64,000 nt of DNA from Ischnura elegans. Taxonomy: Eukaryota; Arthropoda; Insecta; Odonata; Coenagrionidae. The stretch is taken from NCBI RefSeq assembly GCF_921293095.1, contig NC_060251.1, forward strand, positions 60,653,585-60,717,584, in the 5' to 3' direction. This document shows, piece after piece, positions 33,130-44,000 of the stretch (its first letter is position 1; each line of letters begins with the position of its first letter). The position numbers were made by a program, and so were the translations under genes. The notes beneath the pieces were generated by a model that was not told where the DNA came from, ran no database searches, and saw nothing but the letters and a program-made list of their open reading frames with translations.

Positions 33130-34860
33130 GAATATTTTCTAAACAACGCAGTTGAAAATCCTAATTATTATGCATCCTATGATTTCATGACAAAATAGTA
33201 TCTTTATTTCTCAGCGTATGACTCAATCAAACACATTCAAAATAAATTGAGCAGCAAAATAAGAGCAATAGTAATGTATATCTTTATTCAATTGTACACA
33301 AGGTATTAATCTACCTACCTTCCTAGTTTAACTTCTCACTAATTGTTGACAACTTGACATTTTACAATAGGATGTTTCAAATGAAAATCAACAAGTATAT
33401 ATTATCACACGGTCAATTAAAACCAATATAAAATATTCTAACCATACATAATTTATAAGTTAAACTTTTACCATCCATAAAATAACATGCAATGGATCAT
33501 CTAGAACTAATTTTTTTCATATAAACATAATTTACACAAGATTCTTAAAAAAAACATCTTCCTTGACCTCAAACTGAAGATTTACAAAATTACTAGAACA
33601 ATTAATGACGTCTGACGGTAATAAAGGGGAAAAATATATACACAAAAATTCAATAAGAAATGGCTCTTATCACTGCAAATTATATATGTGAAGCACTAAC
33701 ATACTCATCACTTTAATGAGGAGGCGAACAAAGGAAAATGGGTGCACATAAATTAATAAGGTGAATTATTGATGCTATGAATTTAATCTTAATCCTGTGG
33801 TAAGAATTATAATGTATACAATAATCAGAATGAATTTTATAAGGAATTAATTGATAGTTCCAACCTGTAGCAAATAAAACTCAGAGGAGCCTATTGCTAG
33901 AGTAATTATAACATATTCTCAACATGGCGCTAATAAAAAAGCATGCCACATTTTCCATATTTATTCATTTCAAAGGGATGCCAACAGCAGTTATACAAAT
34001 TGAGGATATTTCCTTGATTACAAATTGATAGTAAGATAAAAATATTGATTTGAATGGAAACACTTATCGCATAAATTGAGCCATTCTAGGAATACATAGA
34101 GATACCAACTTGGGATTTGTTTTTAATCATCACAGAAAGCATGATAAATCACAGGCATTAATTAACATTGGCTGGCTGTTGGAACATTATAGTACATAAA
34201 TTGTGGGCCAACAATTAATAATCCCTGTTCATTTTCAGCATAATATTTTATAAAAATAAAATTCTCTACCATTCCTTAGATTTATTTGAAAGAAATAGAC
34301 TGATTAATGAAATACACAGGACCTTGAAAGTCTCTATTATAGCTTCTAATTTTGAGGAAATGGTTCATAAAATCAGCAACAATGAGAACAACATTAATGT
34401 ATCCAAAAGTACAATATCAAGTCAACTTGATTTCAAGATTATAAAAAAATGAACCATAACGATAAATTTTACAGCATTTAAAATAACTAGAAAATTTTTT
34501 CAGAGACATTTTATTTTCATTTGAAAACGTTTAGTAGGGAAAAGAAGTTTGAAAACATGAAGAGCTAATCAACAAAAAATATCGTTTTTCAGGTCTAGAA
34601 CGGCAAAAAATTGCAAGCTATCAATTAGCTAAAATAAAACAAGTTTTGCTCTGTGATAGAAGCAACGCAGTGATGTTCATTCATTTTTTTATGATTTGAA
34701 AACTTACATTTAAAAAATTGGAAAATCAGCAGAAAAGTACATATTCCCTGCATATAGGAACTACACAAGAATTTCAGCAGGCAACAATATTTTCATGTAA
34801 GGCGTTTTTTGCAGCTACATGCTCATACTGATGTTCTTTGGAATATTTCAATTAGTATTA
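33130..34860. other. No gene seen
   Basis: Very AT-rich. No open frame with protein-like composition and no clear repeat structure. Confidence 0.5.
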
Positions 34861-34879
34861 CATCTAAAAATATTTGTCT

Positions 34880-35060
34880 CAAGAAATCTTCACGGAAGAA
34901 TGTTGCAGCCTAGTGGGTAGGATAATGGGTCGGCTAATGATTGAAGGGCCCCCAGTTCAATCCTGGGCGAAGCCTTCGGACATCCCCAAGAAAAATCGCA
35001 GCAGTGTGACATGGTCTAGGAATAGGAGCTCGCCCTCACACTGTACGTATACATCAATAA
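34880..35060 (+). mobile_element. tRNA-derived SINE-like sequence
   Basis: A-box-like CAGCCTAGTGGGTAGG and B-box CAGTTCAATCCTGGG are spaced as in a tRNA head. A body follows (AGCCTTCGGACATCCCC and on). Confidence 0.5.
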
Positions 35061-35089
35061 CATGCCTTTAAGCTCTACCCTCACCTATC

Positions 35090-35338
35090 AATATTAATAA
35101 TGAAAAACACTTCGTTACTTCCACAAAATTCTCAGAGTTTCTATTTTATTACCGGTTTCGGCTATTACCATTTTCAAATACATACAATATATTTATGTAA
35201 GATAAGAGATTATATATATTATATTATATAAGATACATTGTATGTATTTGAAAATGGTGTAATAGCCAAAACGGGTAATAAAATAGAAACTCTGTGAATT
35301 TTGTGGAAGTAACAAAGTGTTTTTGATTATTAATATGG
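35090..35338. repeat. Large inverted repeat (about 100-bp arms), Penelope-like terminal motif
   Basis: The left arm reads AAAACACTTCGTTACTTCC, then TACCGGTTTCGGCTATTACC. The right arm is its complement with few changes, down to GGAAGTAACAAAGTGTTTTT. The centre is AT-rich. The AACCGGTAATAGCC-type motif is of a kind I associate with Penelope-like 3' ends, so this may be two 3' ends in inverted order. Confidence 0.72.
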
Positions 35339-36923
35339 AGCCCTTCCACCACGTAAAAGCTTCAAGTTTCGATTTTACTCATCTATCAAATCCAACATCC
35401 GGGTTGAACCACTGAGTGAGTGAAGCCTCCTTGGGCTAGACACTAAGTTAGAAATTAAAATGCTGTTTTCGGTAGCAAGTCACCGCTCACTTTTTAGCAG
35501 CATTTTTAGTACATACCCAATATGCAGCCAAAGAAAAAGGGTAATTTGCACCTAAAGTGTGAAATGCACATAGCAATTTACGTGCGCGCTTACAAGGATC
35601 ATCTGGGGTCATCAACATTTAGGCCTTCTCAAACCAAACTTGCAAATAATCCAGGGCTATGTAAAGCATTCTTGCTGGTATCCTTTGCTGACAAGGTTGA
35701 AAATGTAACCTCATGGGGTTTCTTACTAAATTTACCTCTCTGGATCAAATACCCATCGACAGTAACCCCAGCAAACAAGCTATCACTTGTTCTGCATGTG
35801 ATCACTTAATTGATCTGAATTGAATTATTAAGTGCTTTCAGTCCAATGCTGCTGGCCAACATGTATGTATTTCACAACTTCACAGTCTTGAACTATTGAG
35901 GCCATTGCTAAATTTTAATCAAAATCACCTGTCGTCAACACATAATACATGTGGTCGTTAGCACCCTCTCATCTCCCACAATGGGCTGGTGATGGTGCTG
36001 CCAGCATTGGTCATTTGGTTGGTGAATAGAGAACTAACTTTGCCTATTTGAGCACAGTTTTTAAGAAGAATTATGGCTAATAAGGTGGCAATGTGTAAGT
36101 GTATGCTGCACCACCAGATTTTATTATGTTAAAAAGTAGATATGCTATTGATTCCACGAGTATGAAATTTTGACAGTGCCAGACACAAAACAAATGCAGG
36201 GATTCAAAGGACTCTTTTGGAATGCAGGGGGGTGTTGAAAGAGTGGAGTGAAAGAAGCCTATCAACTGCATCTGCTATATACTGGACAACACTGGCATGG
36301 TATATGGACTACCAAATACCAGATAATTGCACCTAAAAATAAAGCGAAGTTTCTCTAAAACTTTTCACTATCAAGAAAAGGCACTAATGCTAAGCAAAAA
36401 TTCAATAGTGACAAGCTGATAAAAAAGTGCCATCTCAAAATGTGCTCCTAGAAGGATAGCCTTGAAAATGTGCCGTCGAAGTTTGTGCATGGAGTAAGCG
36501 ATTAGGTGTAAAAGTGCTCAAAATGACTTCATCCCACACAATATCAAGCAGTTTGAATATCATGACAGACTCGAATAGAAGGGTTCACTTGCTTCAAACA
36601 TTAATTTAAAAATCCTGCCAATGAGTGAAAGTTAGTTAGAATGGTATGCTGATGCAATCAATTGCCAATTATTTATAACACAGGGCAGTAGCCAAGGGGG
36701 GCAGGTCGAACGCTGCTCGATCTGTTCATCTCAACCAGCCTGGGAAAATACCACCCACTCCCTCAGTAACGTTGACTTGCTCCCCAACCTGTCAACCTAT
36801 ATGTCCTCCCCTGGCCAATAATTCTGGCTACCTCCCTGTTATTACAACTGAAAACCGACTAGGCATTAGGTCAGGCGTTACATAGTGGAAGTTCAATACA
36901 TTGAAATAAAAGATAGTTGCACT

Positions 36924-37186
36924 CAAGGGCGGATCCAGGACCTTTTCCTGGGGATGGTACAAAGGTCTGACAAGCAAACAGTCCTCTCATATTTGAGATT
37001 AAAAACAACATCCAACAATTACTGACGGGAAATATTCTCTTTTTTACTATGAAAATTATTAACATTAAATTAACTGACTGAGGCTTTGTAATAAAAAAAA
37101 TAACTATATTAAAAATCTTATCCATTATTTAAGTATCTGGGGGGGGGGGGGGCACGTGCCCCCTAACTCCCCTAAATCCGCCTATG
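36924..37186 (+). repeat. TIR-like repeat family GGCGGATCCAGG, copy 1
   Basis: It starts CAAGGGCGGATCCAGG and ends CTAAATCCGCCTATG, an inverted pair. The interior (GGTCTGACAAGCAAAC, CTCATATTTGAGATTAAAAA, then a G run of about 12 and CACGTGCCCCC) is shared with 50289-50592. Probably a non-autonomous DNA transposon. Confidence 0.65.
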
Positions 37187-37199
37187 GTTTCACTTTTAT

Positions 37200-39870
37200 T
37201 TCAATAGCAAACATTTTGTTAGTTGGTGGAGTGATTTCACTTAACTGATAATACAGATTCTTCCTCCTTACAAAACTTCAGACCTGAGATGCAATATACA
37301 TATGTACTTTTATGTACTCTTTCAGAACTAAAATACCTTTGGTGAAACACAATGAAACATCATGGTTCTGAAAATGTTTCAAACAATTCAGGAAAAAACG
37401 TTTGGGAAAATAATGTTTGACAAGTACAAAAGGATGACGAGCTCCTATAAGTAACGCCTCCAAGATAACCTGATGAAGTTCATAAAAGAGATGGAAATAT
37501 AGAGGGAATGATCTAGCAAATTTGAAAATTAAAAATATCCCTGGATACAGGAGTACCTAAGCTCCTTCCTCCACATGTGATTTAACTAAGTCTTTATATA
37601 ACATAGCTCATTTCCCACCAATTACACACATCTCAGGTATGTACAAAATAGGTACCAAATAAATTAGTGCTCATTTTCATTCGGGAATACAGCCAGCTTA
37701 TTTTCACCTGGAAAATATACATCCAACAATTCAGGAACATGTATAAGAGGTCATAAAAAATGCTTTCATAATAGTGAGGAAGAATTGAAAAGTAAATACC
37801 TATGATGTTCCTTTCTTAACTCACATAAATGCAAAATCATAACCATAGTTGATCCAAGACTAGACCATTTACATTTTTACACACAGAACCAGACAAATAA
37901 TCCATGTCTTCCTTTTTGGTGGAGATAATAAGTAAATCTGTCACATCTTCCAAAAAATAAATGTTCTACACAGTCAGCATTAATACTATTTTATGTATTG
38001 CTACCCAAGGGATCAGTTTCTTATAAAAATTATCAAATGAAAACAAAGCAAAAATGATTAAAATATACTCAATAGTGACTGAACCTAATAATAAAAGAAG
38101 ATGGGCCTGAAATTAATTATGGTTATTGGAATTTTCACCACATAAATATGTTACAATGGTGATATAGGTTTTGCCAGCCTCCCTGATGTTATTTCAAAAC
38201 CTTATCATTTGAAGATACCAGCCAATTGTCAACAGAACGATGACTGACAGAAATCACAGTCACCAGAATGATAGTGATGTAGCAGTCACCGGAATGATAG
38301 ATACATATATGCAGTGGAAAACACAGGAGTGGCTTAGAAACAGGCTTGAAAACGACAGGCATACTCAATGAAATCTTTGATAGGCTAATTTAAATGAAAA
38401 AACTTCACTGCAGTCACAATATCCTTCCAAACAATAACGCCGGCACTCCCGTATTAACAAGTACATATTTGCACTATTGATCTAGCATGTCCGTCATGAT
38501 AATACAAACCATTCTTGCTACTAAGTAGGCTAAAAATATTTCCCAAAGCTAACACAGGGTATAATCATAATAGGTAATTATCAAAATGGTAGCGATGAAA
38601 CCTTTAAATAAAAATATATTGTTTTAAATTAAAAAATGAATTAATAGCTGCCAGAGTCACAGCTTATAAACGTGGCAATAGCTAAGGTCTTCTGCAAGAG
38701 AATGAAAAACTTTAAACACTTTAATAAATACAGCAACTAGAAAATAATTATGAAGATATTAAGGAAGACTACAGGAATTTTGACTAGTACGTACAATTTA
38801 CCACCATTTTGTGGTGAAAATACTGATCCCAGGCAAAATCCTTCAATAGTTGAATAAAATAAGTAAAAAATATATATACATATACATAAAGCAGGCTAGA
38901 AAATAAAATATGATAAATAAATCAATGCAGAGGTATCCTGTGATATTTCTTCGATGATTAGCAATACACATGGTTTACAGGGATGAAGATAGCAATTTCA
39001 TAAAGTCCAATACATTTTTAATGGACAGGGCCTATACATTATCATTTTCTTATAAAAAATGCCCTCTAAAGGCTTTTCAACACAGAGATAGGTAGTTTCA
39101 TTAATCCACGCCATATTTCAAAGAGTAATCAAGCATGTTTCTCATTACAATACTCAGATTCACGAGCAGCTTTTTCTTCATACTAACACATAGGTACATA
39201 TCAGTTGTAGAGAAATACTAGGACTAGACCAATTGATAAATGAGTGCACACGTTACCTGATAGCAAAAATCTACTCATTTGTAAGGCACAATCTTAGCAC
39301 CTGATCAAACCAGCTCGTAGTAATTAGACTGAGATATTAGAGGAAAAATATCCATTTCCCACAGCATAATTCAACATGTGTCACGAATAAACTTACATTT
39401 CCCCCATGTATATACAATAAGTTACCATGAGTAGTGCAACTATGTATTCTCCATGAATGTATTAACCAAACTTTTGCCAAAATAAAAAAGCTAATTTATA
39501 CAAGTAAATAGACAAGCAACTCCCTAAAGGTTTGAACCCCAAGAAATGCTGACTCCAATAATTATATTCCACAGAGTGCACTAATAGCTTTAATGATTCA
39601 TCAGAAAGGTCAACTGCAACTCAAGGGCATACAAAGGTAGAAGATTAGCTTTTTTGCAAAATTATCTTGCAATAAAAAATTCAACTCAAATTGCCCTTAA
39701 TTTTTTTTTGAATTATTGAACAATTTATTCGAAAAAATATTACAACTCATCAATTACCACCACTGAAATTAAGCTGACTGTATACAGGCCTTATGTATTA
39801 TACATTTTATACATTTTCAACTAACTTGAACAAAAGTTAGCTGAAAATGTATATAATAAGCCTCACAAGA
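37200..39870. other. No gene seen; probable intron
   Basis: AT-rich with stops throughout. One acceptor/donor pair on the minus strand (about 39252-39328) has stops in all three frames and was dismissed. Confidence 0.45.
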
Positions 39871-39876
39871 AATTAC

Positions 39877-39931
39877 CTTTCTGTCATAACCCTGGTCTGT
39901 GCTAATAATCAAGTGTATTTCAAATTCAATG
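39877..39931 (-). CDS. Candidate short exon (18 residues)
   Basis: On the minus strand a long T-rich tract ends in TTTCTCAAG, followed by 55 nt open in phase 2 (IEFEIHLIISTDQGYDRK) and donor AGAAAG|GTAATT. The peptide is protein-like. It does not match the phase of the gene B exon at 41021-40476, so either an exon is missing between them or this belongs to another transcript. It would join in phase with 31929-31861. Confidence 0.33.
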
Positions 39932-40400
39932 CTTGAGAAATAATAAAAATAGCTAAATTGATTAATTGAATGTAAAAATATATAGAAAATAAAGAGAATA
40001 TATAAAATAATTCTATGCATTATATAATTCAACCTCTCATGGACCAACAAGGTATGATACAGCTCAAAGATTAAATAAGTATTACTTCCTACCATTTTCA
40101 TTTGCCACAAACTTAAATAAAAAATAAACCCAGGGAGATAAATTGCCTAATCTACTTATGCTGTTGAAGTGGCAGAACACAGTTGAACTACTTGTCTAAC
40201 ATCCTCAGTAAAAAAAACTACATCGCTATCAAGTACCAACTTTCAGAATAACATATGCACATACGGTAAAAAATATGCACGATATTAGGATAGACTTACA
40301 CAATACATAAATGCAATTTTTTCCATTGAATTCATAAAGTCAGCTCCTGCACCACTGGCAAGAGCTTAGTGGATAACATAACGTACATTGAGGGAGTCTT

Positions 40401-41021
40401 TTAGGTATCCGTGACACCTTCAATACTCCAATCCCAGGAGTATTGGACTAAATCAAGAGGAGTAGATGAGCCTACCTTGCCACTGTCAGTCGTACTCGTT
40501 ATTGGCTTCCTGGAGGAGTCTGTCCGATGCACTGCACTGCTCGTAACGGATGACATACTTTCATTGGACTTGCTGGTTGCCCTGGCGACAGGTGATGGAG
40601 GGGCTTTTGGTGTTTTCGACTTGGTGGGCGGAAGTGGAATGCGACTGAGCCTCCCGGCACGGCTCTGCGACCGTAGCTGAGTCTGTAGCGGGGGCGTCCT
40701 CGAAGACGGAGGAGTTCTGGATGAGGGGGGCGTTCTGGATGCGGGAGGTGTCCTTAATGAAGGATTGGATGTCCTGAGAGCCGAGACTGGCCCAGCATTC
40801 CGACCACCCCTTGATCCATTGTTTTCATGAGAGGACGCCACATAGTGTGCTGACTCGGTACTGCTCCCATTGATGTCTTCCTTTGGAGTCATGGGAGAAT
40901 TGAATGTGTGAGATGATTGCTTCCCATTGGGCACCAAAGCATCGCCATTTTGCGTCATGGTGCTCTCCAGCAACCGAATCCTGGCTCGTGTCCCCTCCAG
41001 TTCTATACTCTTCTCCTCCAG
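40401..41021 (-). CDS. Gene B 3' exon with SRIP (SxIP) and SRTPP repeats
   Basis: The acceptor is TTACTTTCCAG|CTGGAG. The exon starts with coiled coil (LEEKSIELEGTRARIRLLES), then a Ser/Thr/Asn-rich stretch, then (A/S)SRTPP-type repeats at about 40680-40740, then a basic Pro/Ser-rich segment with RLSRIPLPPTKSKTPK (codons near 40634-40650). A good donor, GGCAAG|GTAGGC, would end coding at 40476. If unused, the frame stays open for 24 more residues (ending WSIEGVTDT) to a TAA at 40401-40403. I cannot decide between these, so the end shown is the longer one. Confidence 0.68.
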   Translation of the reverse strand: MEEKSIELEGTRARIRLLESTMTQNGDALVPNGKQSSHTFNSPMTPKEDINGSSTESAHYVASSHENNGSRGGRNAGPVSALRTSNPSLRTPPASRTPPSSRTPPSSRTPPLQTQLRSQSRAGRLSRIPLPPTKSKTPKAPPSPVARATSKSNESMSSVTSSAVHRTDSSRKPITSTTDSGKVGSSTPLDLVQYSWDWSIEGVTDT

Positions 41022-44000
41022 CTGGAAAGTAAAGAGCAACATTGCTGGATTACATCACAGATATTCTGGAAACCAAAGGAAATAATGAATAAAATCGGAA
41101 AATGAATGGAAAACAAAGTCACCAAAAATTAAGGTAAAATGAGGGATGAGAGCTGATGATATTTTTGGAGGCGATTCAATACTGTTATCACTCTGGCTGG
41201 AGTAGCACACCCAACAGAGTACAAGATAGGTAATCTCCTAATAAATTTAAATCCCCCTGTTACTATTTCTATTTTTGATTTCATAAATAAATCTTGTCTC
41301 ACATTGCTCATCACAGTAATTCAGCAAGAATTCCTCTATCCCCCACTGAGAACACAGGCAAGCATAACAAGTCTTCAATGAAAATTGATCCGATACCATT
41401 CACAAAACAAAAGAGATTTATGAATCAAAGAGAATGAAATTTGGGCACGAGTACATGGTATTACTCGTAATGCGGAAAGAATGAATTATCATGGATTTTT
41501 AGAGTATTTGAAAATAAATAACAGTTAATTGAAAATACATACAATAAAGAGACAGTTTCTGTGAGAAAATCTAACAGTGTGTATGAAAATAACCATTATT
41601 TTTTACTCCAACAATACAACAATTTCTATTTCTTCGAAAAAATACTGAAAGATGTACCTGGAATCGGAGATCCTCATTTTCCTCTTTGGTCTTCTCAAGG
41701 TCAGTACTTGTCTCACCTCTCCATGCCGTCATCCACTCAAGTTTTTGACGCAGTGTCTAGAAGGAATTAAAAAAAAATGGTTTACCGCCAGAAAACAAAC
41801 ATTCATGAATTCACTGTAAATATATCAGATCAATCAAAGATTAGAATTGAATTGAATGCAATTAAGGTGACTGAGAAGGCTTAATCCTGGCAAGTCTGCA
41901 TTCATTTAGAAATTTTCAAACTGAACTTAACTGGAGTACATTCATAAAACTGCTTTTGAAAATTTATAAAACCTTTGCATCCATTAAATAAAATCAAAAT
42001 TTTGCCTTTACATTAAGGCAGGGATATTTTCAACAAATAGGGGAAAACCTACCCTAACATAGAATTTTAAATATTTTTGTACATAAATAAAATAACACAC
42101 CAGTAATAATAAGGCAACGCAGATCTTCACAAAGAGACATTGAATAAAGTGCCTTGGTTATTCTATTTCTGAGAATTCAAGATGTATTTGAACATAATGA
42201 GCATATACTTTCAGTCTAGCTATATGTACTTTTAGATTTAAAAGAGCAGTTGTGAGACTTATAGCATTAGTAGTTCAACTTGAAGCATAAGCACAAGATG
42301 AGTTGAGTATAGGTTACTCACAGATACAACAAAAGTTAAAATGTCATGAAATGGTTATCATGCTCAAAGCATACCATCCACTTTTGGTTTTTGTTGCTAA
42401 TGACAAAACCCAGTCAATTTTGACTTAAAACTGGTTCAATCAGGTCAAATCTAGTAAATAATAATCCAATTGCTTCCAACTGGAAACAACTGGAATTCTC
42501 CCATGGGTAGCACCAAAGTCATAATTGACCTTGAAGACTTGAAAGGACATTCAAATTTCCAAACTCACCTCCCTCTCCATAGCTGTTACCAGCAAATGCC
42601 TCCTCAGTTCCAAAACGTTCTCCTCCTTCAAGATAGCTGCAACCACTCTGGGGTCAGCACGCTTCACACCCCTTGAAGAAGCCATCACCTCTGCCGGATT
42701 GCTCACCACCCCATCCAGATCACCAAGGTTTGAAAGTGGCCACTCCCAAGCCTCCTTACGCACTCCCACCCGGAATGATGAGGACCTGGACACCCTACCA
42801 CTAACATCAGGGCATGGTGACTCCCTTACAGGGCTCCCTAAGGGACTACCGGGTAAACCTTGGACATCCTCGGATGAAGAAACCCCCAGGAGTGGACTAC
42901 CCCCTACCGGTGATGCTGCAGCAGCAGTGGCTGCTGCCGTCATCGATGCTCTTCTCCGTAACCCACCCCCAACAGTCAGTGGGGATGAAACCCTGCCTGG
43001 AGACCCCCTACCGCTCCCTGCAGAGCTCCCCCTTCGGCCAGGCACCCTCACAAACCGTGCGTGAAGTCCATGGATCCTCGAGTTTAGCTCAGACTTCTGG
43101 GACAGGGCAGCCCGCAGCCGCTCCTCGAGCTCCGACCTCTGGGCCACCAGCATCATGGCCTCTTCCTGGAGACGGGCGACGCGAGCCTCCGATCCTACCG
43201 CGTCCGCCTCCATCTCAGCTACCCTCCTGAGCAATAGGTCCTTCTCCCTCCGGAGCCTCCGCACCTCCCCAGCAGTTTCCTCCTCATCATCATCGTCATC
43301 TGCCCCACCCCTGCTCCCAACAGGGTCCCTCCCACTCCCATCCCGCCTCCTTCGCCCACTGACCACTGCCTCTTCCTCCTCATCTTCCTGGTGACTCTCC
43401 AAGCGGACCTGCATTGAAGCGTAACAACCATCATCAAAACATAAAGTCAAATTTAAAAAAATTAGTAAAATTGGAAATTGCAATATTTCCAATGGGTTTT
43501 ATTTTGACACTTCGTTTTGTTGTTACAAAAAGCATTATCAAGAGTTAATTTTGTTTGTAACTATGAAACATGTAGCGTCAATATAAAATTCAGTGGAAAT
43601 ATTGCAATGTCAAATTTTACTAATATTAAGAATTTCCATCAAATCCTGCCTCACATCATACAAGAAAAAAAAAAGTTGTTAAGGAGGACAAGATTGGGCT
43701 AAAGGAAATTTGTGAGACCGCATCCCAGGGGGATGTTTTGAGGGGCATGAGGAGGGGCTTCCTTTGGAGTCTGACCCATCCCCTTTCTGACCAAACCAAA
43801 GGAGAAACCTCAGCAGAGGAGACCCAAAAAATATAGGAGGCCACCCATATGCCTCTGAACCCACCCCTCTGGAATGTGGCTTCACTGATTCCCAATAGAA
43901 CAATTTTTATTTACATCACACTCGGGTTGTGTAGTCAAGCCCAGAAGATATCACTGCACTTACAGCAGTGGAGTGCTTGAAGCAGCATTTGAGAGAGCAT

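Noticed and set aside
39252-39328. Minus-strand exon with good acceptor and donor
   Set aside because: All three reading frames contain stops.
42699-43394. Several plus-strand open frames of 79-138 codons
   Set aside because: Antisense shadows of the 280-residue gene B exon, without splice-compatible borders.
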